A stretch of 64,000 nucleotides of DNA from Akkermansia sp. (GTDB lineage: Bacteria; Verrucomicrobiota; Verrucomicrobiia; Verrucomicrobiales; Akkermansiaceae): NCBI GenBank assembly GCA_017546845.1, contig JAFYRS010000051.1, forward strand, positions 1 through 64,000, written 5' to 3'. The position numbers and the translations under genes are program-made. Numbering within the stretch: the stretch's first letter is position 1; each line of letters begins with the position of its first letter. This document shows, piece by piece, positions 35,406-44,174 of the stretch. A model generated the notes under the pieces. That model was not told the origin of the DNA. It searched no databases and saw only the letters and a program-made list of their open reading frames with translations.

Positions 35406-35729
35406 TTACAGTCCCACCTCTACCAGAATGGAAGCAGCAGAGCGCACGCATTCCTGGCAGGAAACGCGGTTACAGCCCTTCAGTTCGCGGCAGGTGGACG
35501 CACCATTGGCCGCTGTAAAGGCAGCCAGAACAGCCGCGGCCTTTTCCGGTGCCACCTGCATGGCGCCATACAAGGCACCACAGGTTCCCTCTGGCGCGCG
35601 CCCACCGCCACATGCGGCCATGGGTTCCACCAGGTCCTCACGCCCGAATGCAGCGCATACCGTCTGGGCGCAATTATACATAAACGGCTTCTGGCGGAAT
35701 GTAGCCAGTGCTTGTTCTACTCGTTTCAT
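35406..35729 (-). CDS. C_GCAxxG_C_C family protein
   Basis: A 107-residue small redox-type protein. It carries YNCAQTVCAAFG, MAACGGGRAPEGTCGALYGAM and RVSCQECV, the spaced cysteines that define the C_GCAxxG_C_C family (PF09719-like). Members may bind a metal or Fe-S cluster; no reaction is established. It lies between nadE (24 nt) and the phage-like gene in the same direction. Confidence 0.85.
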   Translation of the reverse strand: MKRVEQALATFRQKPFMYNCAQTVCAAFGREDLVEPMAACGGGRAPEGTCGALYGAMQVAPEKAAAVLAAFTAANGASTCRELKGCNRVSCQECVRSAASILVEVGL

Positions 35730-35753
35730 AGATAATGGATACTTAGAGGTGAA

Positions 35754-37673
35754 TCAGAAATTCCAGAGCTTGCCGCAGACATCCGTCGGCATACGCCAGT
35801 CTCCGCGCGGAGAAAGGGCTATGGTGCCGACCTTCGGTCCATCGGGCACACAGGTACGCTTGAACTGCTGCGTGAAGAAGCGGCGCAGGAACGTGCGCAG
35901 CGTGCTGTCAATCAAGGCTTCGTCATATTCCCCGGCAAAGGCATGAATCGCCAGGTGACGCAGTTTTTCCGGCTCCGCACCGTACTTGATGAAGTGGTAG
36001 AGGAAGAAATCGTGCAACTCATACGGCCCCAGGATTTCCTCCGTCTTCTGGTCAATCCGGCCATCATCCGAGGGTGGCAGCAGCTCCGGGCTCACCGGCG
36101 TGGCATTCACATCACGCAGCACTTCTGCCAGTTCTCCACCGACCTGCGTGGCCGCATACTCAATCAGGCAGCGGATGAGCGATTTCGGGATAGAGCAATT
36201 CACCCCGTACATGCTCATGTGGTCGCCGTTGTATGTAGCCCAGCCAAGCGCGATTTCAGACAAATCGCCCGTGCCCACCACCATGCCGCCGGTCTTGTTG
36301 GCCAGGTTCATGAGCAGCTTGGTGCGCTCACGCGCCTGCACATTCTCGTAGGTGTTGGTGCGCAGCGCGGGGTCGAAATCCAGGTCCTTGAAATGCAGCA
36401 GGCAGGCTTCCTTGATATTTACCTCCTTGAACGTGCAGCCCAGCAGCTGAATCATCTTCACCGCGTTGTTATATGTGCGCCCCGTCGTGCCGAACCCGGG
36501 CATTGTAAGCGCAAGAATACAATCATTACTGCGGCCCAGCAGCCTGCAGGCGCGGTCGCACACAAGGAGAGCCAGCGTGCTGTCCAGACCGCCGGAAACA
36601 CCGATGACGAGCGTCTTTGCATACGCGCATTCGATGCGTTTGGCAAGGGCTGCTGCCTGGATATTGAGAATCTCCTCGCAGCGGGCGGCCGCATCTGCCC
36701 CGCAGGGCACAAAGGGGCGTGCCGGCAGGTATGCATGCTTCAGGTCACAGGGCTTTTCCTCCACCCGGCAGATGACCCGGCGGGGAGCCGGCCATTCACC
36801 AAGCAGCAGATTTTCACGGAACGTGCTCTCACTCATGCGCGCCGCAGAAAGGCGCTGCAAATCCACATCCGCATAGATCATGCTGAGTTCCCTGCAGAAC
36901 GGCGTATTCTGCGCTGCCAGACAACCATTCACGGCAATGCAGGCAGAGCCTCCGCATACTCCGTCCTGCGTGCTTTCGCCCACACCGGCACCGGCATGTA
37001 CATAAGCCGCCACACAGCATCCACTGCGGGCCTGCACCATGTTGCGGGTGTAGTCCGCCCGCCCGGCCAGCGCCAGCGGCGCAGCGGGATTCAGAATCAC
37101 CCGTGCTCCCTGCAGTGCCAGACGGGTAGAGGGCGGCAGCAGGGCTGCTGCATCATCCCCTATCTCAATACCGAAGGTCAAATCATTTCCGGCGTCGAAA
37201 ACCAGGTCTGTGCCGATAGGAACATTAAAGAAATTACCAAAAAGGCTTACCTCTGTGCGGGTCAGCATGCCGGCAGGTGAAAACTGGCGGCGCTCATAGC
37301 TCTCCCGCTTATCGGGAATGATGCTTTTGGGTACAAAGCCGCGCACAAAACCGCCCTGCACTACTGCAGCTACGTTGAAAAGCATGTCATCCAGCATCAC
37401 CGGCAGGCCTACCACAGAAACCAGGGGGAGTTCCGAGGTCTCTTCTGCAAAGCGGCACAAGGCCGATTCGGCTGCTTTGAGCAGGCGCGGCTGGCTGAAC
37501 AAATCGGCACAGCTGGCAGAGGTCAGGCTCAGCTCCGGAAATACCACTACCGAAGCACCACCTCCGGCGGCCTCCTGTGCAGCAGCCACCAGCTTTTCCG
37601 TGTTAAAATCCACATCTGCCACGCGCACCTGTGGAACCGCAGCAGCCAGACGGTAATATCCGTATGTACTCAT
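35754..37673 (-). CDS. nadE: NAD+ synthetase with glutaminase domain lacking its Cys nucleophile
   Basis: The last step of NAD synthesis: amidation of nicotinic acid adenine dinucleotide. The 639 residues have an N-terminal nitrilase-like glutaminase half and a C-terminal synthetase half (VIGVSGGLDSTLALLV, then TGDLSEIALGWATYNGDHMSMYG). In the glutaminase half the Glu (VVFPELSL, ~47) and Lys (FVPKSIIPDK, ~116) are present. The motif normally read as EICEDLW is EIGDDAA (~170), so the nucleophilic Cys is Gly. The enzyme may depend on free ammonia. The start MSTYGYYRLAAAVP (37673) fits the family better than an ATG 42 nt upstream. Confidence 0.93.
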   Translation of the reverse strand: MSTYGYYRLAAAVPQVRVADVDFNTEKLVAAAQEAAGGGASVVVFPELSLTSASCADLFSQPRLLKAAESALCRFAEETSELPLVSVVGLPVMLDDMLFNVAAVVQGGFVRGFVPKSIIPDKRESYERRQFSPAGMLTRTEVSLFGNFFNVPIGTDLVFDAGNDLTFGIEIGDDAAALLPPSTRLALQGARVILNPAAPLALAGRADYTRNMVQARSGCCVAAYVHAGAGVGESTQDGVCGGSACIAVNGCLAAQNTPFCRELSMIYADVDLQRLSAARMSESTFRENLLLGEWPAPRRVICRVEEKPCDLKHAYLPARPFVPCGADAAARCEEILNIQAAALAKRIECAYAKTLVIGVSGGLDSTLALLVCDRACRLLGRSNDCILALTMPGFGTTGRTYNNAVKMIQLLGCTFKEVNIKEACLLHFKDLDFDPALRTNTYENVQARERTKLLMNLANKTGGMVVGTGDLSEIALGWATYNGDHMSMYGVNCSIPKSLIRCLIEYAATQVGGELAEVLRDVNATPVSPELLPPSDDGRIDQKTEEILGPYELHDFFLYHFIKYGAEPEKLRHLAIHAFAGEYDEALIDSTLRTFLRRFFTQQFKRTCVPDGPKVGTIALSPRGDWRMPTDVCGKLWNF

Positions 37674-37788
37674 ATCGTTCTGCTGATATTCTGCCAGATT
37701 ACACCAGAAAGTCAATCATCTAGCGCGCGTGGCATTATTTTTCTCCGCTGTTTGAACGAAATCCTGCTGAAAGCATCACACATTATGC

Positions 37789-37817
37789 TTGACCACGCTC
37801 TAGAAATATGCAAGAAT
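37789..37817 (+). promoter_or_regulatory. merR promoter
   Basis: -35 TTGACC (37789-37794), 17-bp spacer, -10 AAGAAT (37812-37817). Predicted start near 37824, 23 nt before the ATG. A TTGACT/CAGAAT pair for nadE lies on the opposite strand within the same 173-bp gap. Confidence 0.45.
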
Positions 37818-37846
37818 GCCGCGTTCGCGTCTCATCTTAAAAAGCC

Positions 37847-38386
37847 ATGAAATATAGCATTTCAGCATTATCCCGCAAAACAGGGCTTTCCATACACACA
37901 CTGCGTTACTACGAAAAAGAAGGGTTGCTGCGTTATGTGGAGCGAACCGAATCCGGACGCCGGGTGTATGGTGAGGCCAGCATTGGCTGTCTGCTGGGTG
38001 TGTTGTGCATGAAACAGGCTGGCATGACCCTGCCGCAAATCAAGGCATTCATGGATGTCACCATTGAAGGCGTTTCCACGCTTCCCAAGCGACTGGAGAT
38101 GATGGAGAATGCGCGCGAGCAGCTCAAAAAGCTCAAGGATGCTGTAGACCGCGGCCTTCAGCTGGCTGATTTCTTCATCGGCGGTTGCCGCAATGCCATG
38201 GAAGCGCTTGAAAACGGCGCCGACCCTGAAGCCGCATTCCCCTACATCACCCGCGATGGCATTATCGAGTTCCCCTTCCAGCTGACGGAGGATGGACGCC
38301 TGGAGCCCGACGCCCCGCCTGAAGATTTCGAAGGCTCGGTTTCCCGCCGCCGCAAAACGAAGACCCAACCTAAAAACAAAATATGA
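37847..38386 (+). CDS. MerR-family transcriptional regulator
   Basis: A 179-residue regulator with the N-terminal MerR winged helix (YSISALSRKTGLSIHTLRYYEKEGLL, ~1-30, and the wing near RRVYGEASI). A coiled-coil dimerisation helix follows around 75-105, and the C-terminus is acidic then basic. There is no CxxC or other metal-binding cysteine pattern; it resembles the MerR members that sense organic or redox signals. It overlaps a 46-codon membrane-peptide gene (ATGA), so the two are likely co-translated. Confidence 0.9.
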   Translation: MKYSISALSRKTGLSIHTLRYYEKEGLLRYVERTESGRRVYGEASIGCLLGVLCMKQAGMTLPQIKAFMDVTIEGVSTLPKRLEMMENAREQLKKLKDAVDRGLQLADFFIGGCRNAMEALENGADPEAAFPYITRDGIIEFPFQLTEDGRLEPDAPPEDFEGSVSRRRKTKTQPKNKI

Positions 38387-38523
38387 AAGAACTCGCAAAA
38401 TGGGCACCCTTAGGCGGTGCTGTCTGCCTCATTGTGGCTGCTTTCATCATTGGCCGTAACTCCCGCCGCGATGTGCGTGAGATTTACGGCATGATTGATC
38501 ATTATGACAAGATGGGTAACTAA
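38383..38523 (+). CDS. 46-residue single-span membrane peptide
   Basis: A short gene reading MKELAKWAPLGGAVCLIVAA then FIIGRNSRRDVREIYGMIDH and ending YDKMGN. Residues 8-24 form one membrane helix; a basic cluster follows, so the C-terminal 20 residues are probably cytoplasmic. The ATG overlaps the merR stop as ATGA, which supports real translation. I do not recognise a family. Its regulator may control it or sense through it. Confidence 0.55.
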   Translation: MKELAKWAPLGGAVCLIVAAFIIGRNSRRDVREIYGMIDHYDKMGN

Positions 38524-38548
38524 CCCCACGTTCATACCCCTTCAGCGG

Positions 38549-38583
38549 TGCGCTGCCTGCAAGCCTTGCAGACAGCGCATCTT
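38549..38583. terminator. Hairpin between convergent membrane-peptide and OYE genes
   Basis: Nested arms TGCGCTG / CAGCGCA and CTGCAA / TTGCAG form a 13-bp hairpin with one mismatch, followed by ATCTTTG. The T-run is weak. Confidence 0.45.
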
Positions 38584-38587
38584 TGCG

Positions 38588-39625
38588 TCAAAACAAATGC
38601 AGCACAGCCCCGGGGTGGAAAGGTGCAATGCTTTCCTCTCTGGACAGGCGCACCTTTCGTCCCCACTCCGCATCAGCCAGAAGAGCCCGGCCCACGGCGA
38701 CTAAATCAAATTCCCGGGCCACCAGGCTGCGCGCCAGCTGCTGCAGACTGTCAGCCCGCAACCCTACCCCGCCTTCCGCAATCACAGGGCGCTGGGAGAG
38801 CATCCTTACCCAGCAGGCCATATTCAACGGACTGCCGGCAAATGCCGGAAAATGAACCGTTGCCCCCACACAGGCAAAAATATCCACCCCGGCAGCGCAC
38901 AACGCTGAAACCAGTTGCTCCAGCTCCTGGGGTGAATCCGCGCAATGCTCCGGCAGACGGAAAAGAATGGGGAAGCGGCTACCCACTGCCTTGCGGACAG
39001 CATGCACTAGCTCGCAGGCAAAGCGTGCACGCGATACGATATCACCGCCATATTCATCATGCCTGTGATTGGTTTCCGGACGCAGGAACTGCTCCACCAG
39101 GCCTGCACCATCCACAACCACCGCATCAAAGCCCAGCAGGCGCGCAGAAGCCGCCGCCCGCGAGAAATCGAAGGCAATGTTCCTGATTCTCTCTTTATTC
39201 ATTGCCTCCCCACGCTGTTGCAGGCTTCCCGGGTCTATCCCCGAAGGACCAACAGCCTCTTCACCGGGATGCAACATTCCCGCATGAAAGAGCAGCGGTG
39301 CCATCTTGCACCCGGTCCTGTGCACTGCGCGGCAGATTCCTTTCCACGCACGCAGGGCGGCTCCGCCATAAAAATGCGCCATTCCTTCATCCAGCGAAGC
39401 GGAGGCATTCACCGCCACGGGTTCCGAGATAATCAGCCCCAGTTCCTGCGCCGCCCGCCGGCTGTAATACAGCTGCATTTCAACCGTAGGCATCCCCTCA
39501 TCTGCAAATAAACGCAGCATGGGAGCCATGACGAGCCGCGTCGGCAGCTGAATCTTCCGGTGCGTAAAGGGGCGGAACAATAAGTCAATATCACGCAGGG
39601 CCAGGGCTGTAGTCGGGAGTTTCAT
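38588..39625 (-). CDS. Old Yellow Enzyme-type NADH:flavin oxidoreductase
   Basis: A 345-residue FMN-dependent TIM-barrel enzyme. Markers are MAPMLRLFADEG near the N-terminus, SEPVAVN, LLFHAGM (usual QLxHAGR), NHRHDEYGGDIVSRARF, and the phosphate site GGVGLRADSLQ with VGRALLADAEW. It likely reduces alpha,beta-unsaturated carbonyl or enoate substrates. The altered LLFHAGM may affect flavin or substrate contact. It stands alone and reverse, between the merR unit and khpA. Confidence 0.9.
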   Translation of the reverse strand: MKLPTTALALRDIDLLFRPFTHRKIQLPTRLVMAPMLRLFADEGMPTVEMQLYYSRRAAQELGLIISEPVAVNASASLDEGMAHFYGGAALRAWKGICRAVHRTGCKMAPLLFHAGMLHPGEEAVGPSGIDPGSLQQRGEAMNKERIRNIAFDFSRAAASARLLGFDAVVVDGAGLVEQFLRPETNHRHDEYGGDIVSRARFACELVHAVRKAVGSRFPILFRLPEHCADSPQELEQLVSALCAAGVDIFACVGATVHFPAFAGSPLNMACWVRMLSQRPVIAEGGVGLRADSLQQLARSLVAREFDLVAVGRALLADAEWGRKVRLSREESIAPFHPGAVLHLF

Positions 39626-39712
39626 ATACAGGCATATTAAACCCTACCCATCTACCATACAAGGGGTTAGAATAACAATTCGGCACTGTGGCGGGGCGGA
39701 CGCGATAGACAC

Positions 39713-39741
39713 TTGACAGCAACCGGCACATTCAGTAAAGT
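39713..39741 (+). promoter_or_regulatory. khpA-priA promoter
   Basis: -35 TTGACA (39713-39718), 17-bp spacer, -10 TAAAGT (39736-39741). Predicted start near 39748, about 5 nt before the first ATG at 39753. Confidence 0.6.
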
Positions 39742-39752
39742 ATGAGCCAGAT

Positions 39753-40031
39753 ATGATGCCCCAGCTTACAGAATCCATAGGAAAATATCTGCTCGCCGCG
39801 GTTTCTCCGCTGATTCGTCATCCCGAGAATGCCGAGCTGCGGGTAGCAGCCACCCCTGCCGGGGATATGCTGCGTTTCCGCCTTGTGCTGGAGCAGGCAG
39901 ATGTGGCCAGAGTCATTGGCCGCAACGGCATGACGGCATCTGCCATTCGCTCGCTCGCCAAAGCGGCTGGCGAAAAAGCCGGTATCAAGGTGGTGGTGCA
40001 CATCCTCTCCAAAGAGGAAGCCGAAGCCTGA
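39753..40031 (+). CDS. khpA: KH-domain RNA-binding protein (KhpA-like)
   Basis: A 92-residue single KH-domain protein. The GxxG loop is in ARVIGRNGMTASAIRSL (~52-68), and it starts MMPQLTESIGKYLLAAVSPL, matching the KhpA/YlqC family, which regulates sRNA use and cell size in Firmicutes. Two adjacent ATGs (39753 and 39756) are possible starts. priA follows after 2 nt; KhpA genes more often sit near rpsP/rimM, so this context is unusual. Confidence 0.85.
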   Translation: MMPQLTESIGKYLLAAVSPLIRHPENAELRVAATPAGDMLRFRLVLEQADVARVIGRNGMTASAIRSLAKAAGEKAGIKVVVHILSKEEAEA

Positions 40032-40033
40032 AT

Positions 40034-42304
40034 ATGCCACGCGACTTTGCCATGCAGGAGCTATTTGAAGAACTGCCTGCACCCCAGCCCGCCGCCCGTG
40101 TACTGGTAGACGGGCTTAATGATATGGTGCTGGATTACGCGATTCCGGCAGGAATGCAGGGCGTGACCCGGGGCAGCCGTGTGGAAGTACCCCTGCGTGC
40201 ACGCAGCGCCACGGGCACGGTGCTGGCGCTGGTGCAGCCTGAGCCGGAATGGGCGGGACGCCTGCGCCCGCTGCGCAGACTGGTCAATGAGGAACCGGTG
40301 GTTTCCCCGGCGCTCATGGATCTGGCAGAATGGGCAGCGCGTTACTACGCCGTCCCTGTTGAGCAGATGATTCGCTGCATTGTCCCGGAACCTGTGCGCC
40401 AGGAGCGCCACGAGGAAAAGACCCGCAAAGTGGTGGTGCTGCAGGACTGGCCGGATGATGACACCCTGAACAAGATAAACCGCCGGGCCCCACGCCAGGC
40501 TGCCATTCTGCGTTATCTGCATGCCAGCGCAGACAAGCGTGAACCGTTGGTGGACTTAGGCGGATCCCCTGCTCTTGCGCCCTGCCGGGCGCTTGAAAAG
40601 GCAGGCTATGTGAGAATTGAGGAAGAAGCCGTCCACCGCGACCCGGCAGGCGCAGAAGTGTTCGCCCCCACCTCAGCCCTGCAACTCAATGAAGAACAAG
40701 CCGCGGCCCTTCAATATATCAACTCGGTGTTCGACTCCGGCGGGACTCAACCCATCCTCCTGCAAGGCGTGACCGGCAGCGGCAAGACCGAAGTGTACCT
40801 CCAGGCTGCCCAGCGCGCCATGGAGCAAGGCAAGGGCGTGCTCATCCTCGTGCCGGAAATCTCACTGACGCCGCAGACCATGGCGCGCTTCAAAGGCCGC
40901 TTTGCCAACGCCCCGGGAAGCGTGGCCATTCTGCACAGCGCCATGAGCGATGGTGAGCGCTTTGATGAATGGCACGCTATTCACCGCGGGAAAGCCCGCA
41001 TTGCCATTGGCCCGCGCTCTGCCGTATTTGCGCCGGTGCAGAACCTCGGGCTCATCATCGTTGATGAAGAACACGATTCCTCCTACAAACAGGAAAACAG
41101 CCCGCGCTATCACGGACGCGACCTCGCCGTGCTGCGAGCCAAACTGGAGGGTGCATCCATCGTGCTCGGCTCTGCCACGCCCTCTCTCGAATCGTTATAT
41201 AATGTACAGCAAGGTAAATATACCATGCTGCGCATGGACAAACGCGCAGACGGCCAGCGCCTGCCCCTCACCCGCGTGCTCGACATGCGCAGCGAGCCCA
41301 AGGATAAGCGCAATCTCGGCATTCTTTCAGAGCGTCTCCGCATGGCGATAGATGAACGCCTGACCAAGGGAGAGCAAGTCATCCTTCTCCTCAACCGGCG
41401 AGGCTTTGCCAGGGCGCTCCAATGCCCCGAATGCGGCTACACCGCCAACTGTGAACACTGCGCCCTGCCCATGACCTACCACGCCACAGAAAACAGGCTG
41501 GTATGCCATATCTGCGGCTACCGCCAGATGGTGCCTAACCGTTGCCCGGAATGCCACACGGCCAACATCACCTTGGAGGGATACGGAACGCAGAAGGTAG
41601 AAGCTGTGCTGCGGCGCTGTTTCCCGCAGGCGCGCATGCAACGCGTTGATGCCGATGTAACGACACGCAAGAATGCCCTGCGTGACATTCTGGCCGATTT
41701 CCGCGCGCACCGGACCGATATTCTGCTGGGAACCCAGATGATATCCAAGGGACTGGATTTCCCGGGAGTCACGCTCGTGGGGGTGCTCAATGCAGATCTA
41801 GGGCTCAATATCCCTGACCCTCGAGCCGCCGAACGCACTTTCCAGCTGCTCACGCAGGTTGCAGGCCGCGCAGGCCGTGGCGATTTAGATGGCGAGGTCA
41901 TCATTCAGACCTACAATCCGCAAGCGGCTGCCATCCAGTTTGCCCGCCGGCATGATACTGATGGTTTTGCAGAAACAGAACTGGAACTGCGCCAGCACAT
42001 GAACTTTCCGCCATACTGCCACATGGCGGTGATAACGGCTCGTAGTGAACAGGAAGAGCTGGCTGCGCTCGCCATGGAAACCCTTCACAAGCACCTGCTG
42101 GCTGCATTACCGCCACAAGTTCAGCTCAGCACTCCGCTCCCGGCACCACTGGCCAAAGCATACGGGCAGTTCCGCTACCAATGCACCCTGAAAGCCCCCG
42201 GCGCACGAATTCTTTCCGATATCTGCAGCAGGGAGATTGCCGCCATGAACTGCGGTGAGGGTGTGGTGATTTCGCTCGATATCGATGCCTATTCGTTTAT
42301 GTAG
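40034..42304 (+). CDS. priA: Primosomal replication-restart helicase PriA
   Basis: Reloads the replisome at stalled forks. The 756-residue product has the 3'-end-binding N-terminus (RVLVDGLNDMVLDYAIPAG), Walker A GVTGSGKTEVYLQAA, the DEEH box IIVDEEHDSSYKQ and GSATPSLESLY. A paired zinc-binding insertion follows: CPECGYTANCEHC, CHICGYR and CPECH. GTQMISKGLDFPGVTLVGVLNAD and QVAGRAGRGDLDG complete the helicase. It is co-transcribed with khpA. Confidence 0.97.
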   Translation: MPRDFAMQELFEELPAPQPAARVLVDGLNDMVLDYAIPAGMQGVTRGSRVEVPLRARSATGTVLALVQPEPEWAGRLRPLRRLVNEEPVVSPALMDLAEWAARYYAVPVEQMIRCIVPEPVRQERHEEKTRKVVVLQDWPDDDTLNKINRRAPRQAAILRYLHASADKREPLVDLGGSPALAPCRALEKAGYVRIEEEAVHRDPAGAEVFAPTSALQLNEEQAAALQYINSVFDSGGTQPILLQGVTGSGKTEVYLQAAQRAMEQGKGVLILVPEISLTPQTMARFKGRFANAPGSVAILHSAMSDGERFDEWHAIHRGKARIAIGPRSAVFAPVQNLGLIIVDEEHDSSYKQENSPRYHGRDLAVLRAKLEGASIVLGSATPSLESLYNVQQGKYTMLRMDKRADGQRLPLTRVLDMRSEPKDKRNLGILSERLRMAIDERLTKGEQVILLLNRRGFARALQCPECGYTANCEHCALPMTYHATENRLVCHICGYRQMVPNRCPECHTANITLEGYGTQKVEAVLRRCFPQARMQRVDADVTTRKNALRDILADFRAHRTDILLGTQMISKGLDFPGVTLVGVLNADLGLNIPDPRAAERTFQLLTQVAGRAGRGDLDGEVIIQTYNPQAAAIQFARRHDTDGFAETELELRQHMNFPPYCHMAVITARSEQEELAALAMETLHKHLLAALPPQVQLSTPLPAPLAKAYGQFRYQCTLKAPGARILSDICSREIAAMNCGEGVVISLDIDAYSFM

Positions 42305-42311
42305 TTCTGGG

Positions 42312-42340
42312 TTGACTAGAAGTACAACTACTGCTAGAAT
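42312..42340 (+). promoter_or_regulatory. Nitroreductase promoter with spacer palindrome
   Basis: -35 TTGACT (42312-42317), 17-bp spacer, -10 TAGAAT (42335-42340). An imperfect inverted repeat CTAGAAGTA-CAAC-TACTGCTAG (42316-42337, one mismatch) fills the spacer, as expected for a MerR-type or repressor operator. Confidence 0.55.
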
Positions 42341-42392
42341 GCATGGGCAGCGTGACTCTATGCCTGAAGAATAAAACGAATACTCAGACAAC

Positions 42393-42914
42393 ATGCAAGA
42401 CACTCTCATCGATTTAAAAACCCGCCGGAGCTGCCGCAAGTATACCACGGAGCAAGTGGCAGAGGAACAGCTGAACGCTGTACTGGAAGCCGCCACCTAC
42501 GCACCCACCGGGCACGGGAAGCAGAGTCCCGTGATGGTTGTTGTGCAGGACCCCGCCCTGCTTGCCCAGCTTTCTGCGCTGAATGCACAGGTCTGGGGCA
42601 CTAACCGGGACCCCTTCTACGGCGCACCCACCGCGGTGGTTGTATTTGAAGATACCACCTGCACCACTGGGCACGAAGACGCCTGCATGATTATGGCTAA
42701 CCTTCTGAATGCAGCGCACGCAGTGGGCCTGGGCTCCTGCTGGATTAACCGTGGGCGTCAGATGTTCGAGTTGCCGGGTGGGCCGGAAATCAAGGCATCC
42801 TGGGGGCTTGGTGAACACATGGTCGGACTGGCGGTCTGCATTCTGGGCTACGAGGCAGAAGGCGGCACCGTAGCCCCTAAGCCCCGCAAGGAAAACTACA
42901 TCATTCGCGCATAA
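42393..42914 (+). CDS. Nitroreductase-family FMN oxidoreductase
   Basis: A 173-residue NADH/NADPH-dependent flavoenzyme. It starts with DLKTRRSCRKYTTEQV, the RRSxRxF/Y pattern that contacts FMN phosphate. AATYAPTGHGKQSPVMVVV and NLLNAAHAVGLGSCWINRG follow, with LAVCILGYEAEG at the FMN-binding end. These enzymes reduce nitroaromatics, quinones or small flavin-dependent substrates. It has its own promoter with a palindromic spacer. Confidence 0.9.
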   Translation: MQDTLIDLKTRRSCRKYTTEQVAEEQLNAVLEAATYAPTGHGKQSPVMVVVQDPALLAQLSALNAQVWGTNRDPFYGAPTAVVVFEDTTCTTGHEDACMIMANLLNAAHAVGLGSCWINRGRQMFELPGGPEIKASWGLGEHMVGLAVCILGYEAEGGTVAPKPRKENYIIRA

Positions 42915-42939
42915 ACACCCCCTTTCCGTGAATCATCAT

Positions 42940-43428
42940 ATGAAAGCCATCTTATTCAGTCTCGCATCCATTGGTCTGCTGAGCCATATTTCTCCTGCCC
43001 AGACAGAGGCCGCCCCTGCACTTGCAGCCGTTCCCGCCAAGCTCCAGGAACTGACCTACCTCACCGATGCCCGTCCAGCCAAGGACGCCAGCTTCTATGT
43101 GTATCTCAGCTCCGCATCCTGGTGCGGTCCCTGCCGTGCCATCATGCCCAAGGTGGTAGAGCAGTACCCAGCCATCAAAGCCGCTGGTGGTGAAATCATT
43201 CTGCTGTGCTGTGACCCCACACCCCAGCTTGGTGCAAATTACGTCAAAAAATACAATGCTGAGTTCCCCTCAGTTCTGTACAATCTCCGTTATTCCAAGC
43301 TTGAGCTGCCCGGTTTAACCCCTCCCAGAAGCATCCCCAATGTTGTTATTGTAAACGCAGAGGGTAAAGTGCTTCACAATGGGCATGGCGCTACTCTGCT
43401 GAACTGGCAGTCAATTATCGCCAAGTAA
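42940..43428 (+). CDS. Secreted thioredoxin-like protein
   Basis: A 162-residue periplasmic thioredoxin-fold protein with a cleavable signal peptide (LFSLASIGLLSHISPAQTEA). The active site SASWCGPCRAIMP (CxxC near 64-67) is intact and SIPNVVIV supplies the cis-Pro region. An extra CC (LLCCDP) lies after the second strand. It likely reduces or forms disulfides in envelope proteins. The ATG at 42940 starts the signal sequence; an upstream in-frame ATG would add four residues. A strong bidirectional terminator follows. Confidence 0.88.
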   Translation: MKAILFSLASIGLLSHISPAQTEAAPALAAVPAKLQELTYLTDARPAKDASFYVYLSSASWCGPCRAIMPKVVEQYPAIKAAGGEIILLCCDPTPQLGANYVKKYNAEFPSVLYNLRYSKLELPGLTPPRSIPNVVIVNAEGKVLHNGHGATLLNWQSIIAK

Positions 43429-43446
43429 GATACATTTACCGCATCT

Positions 43447-43484
43447 ACGAAAAGGCCGCAGTGTCAACACTGCGGCCTTTTCGT
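43447..43484. terminator. Bidirectional terminator with 17-bp stem
   Basis: Perfect 17-bp arms (43447-43463 and 43468-43484, ACGAAAAGGCCGCAGTG and its complement) with loop TCAA. The inner stem is GC-rich and ends in an A/T-rich outer part on both sides, so it works for the thioredoxin gene and for the opposing ATPase gene. Confidence 0.9.
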
Positions 43485-43511
43485 CATCTGTAAAACAACA
43501 AAAAAACGAAA

Positions 43512-44174
43512 TCAGTGCACATCGGCCACAACGCCGTCGCGGATAATCAGCGTGCGGTCGCCTCGGGCGGCAATCTCAGCATCATGAGTCACCGTCACCA
43601 GAGTCTTCCCACCCTCCTCTGCCAGTCCGAAGAGCAGCTCCAGAATCTGTCCACCATTGCGGGAATCCAGATTACCGGTAGGCTCATCCGCAAAGATGAT
43701 GGCGGGGTCATGCGCGAGCGCACGGGCAATGGCCACGCGTTGCTGCTCGCCGCCGGAAAGCTCATTGGGCAAGTGGTCCATGCGGTCTGCAAGCCCTACA
43801 CGCTCCAGCAGATTTTTGACTCGCTCTGTGGCCTCTGTGCCAGCTACGGCGGTGGCAAGCGAAGCGTTTTCCAGCGCAGTCAGCTCCGGCATGAGCATGT
43901 AGTTCTGGAAGATAAAGCCCATCATCTTGTTGCGGAACAAGGCACGGCGGCGCAGGGAAAGCGCATAGATATCTTCCCCGTCTATCACCACTTTACCCTG
44001 TTGAGGTGGCTCCAGCCCAGCCAGCGTGTACATGAGCGTGGTCTTGCCTGCACCACTGGGGCCGCACAAAAACACCTTTTCACCACGGCGAATCTGCAAA
44101 TCCAGGCCGTGCAGCACCTCAATCTGCTTCTTGGCTATGGTATAGGAACGGTGGAGATTATACGCCTGAATCAT
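43512..44174 (-). CDS. LolD/MacB-type ABC transporter ATPase
   Basis: A 220-residue ATPase of the MacB/LolD class. Walker A is [13 protein letters not shown], with [18 protein letters not shown] (Q-loop), [28 protein letters not shown] and [13 protein letters not shown]. These proteins power lipoprotein release or macrolide/peptide export with an FtsX-like permease. No such permease gene is adjacent, so its partner lies elsewhere. The start overlaps the panC stop by 4 nt. Confidence 0.9.
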   Translation of the reverse strand: MIQAYNLHRSYTIAKKQIEVLHGLDLQIRRGEKVFLCGPSGAGKTTLMYTLAGLEPPQQGKVVIDGEDIYALSLRRRALFRNKMMGFIFQNYMLMPELTALENASLATAVAGTEATERVKNLLERVGLADRMDHLPNELSGGEQQRVAIARALAHDPAIIFADEPTGNLDSRNGGQILELLFGLAEEGGKTLVTVTHDAEIAARGDRTLIIRDGVVADVH

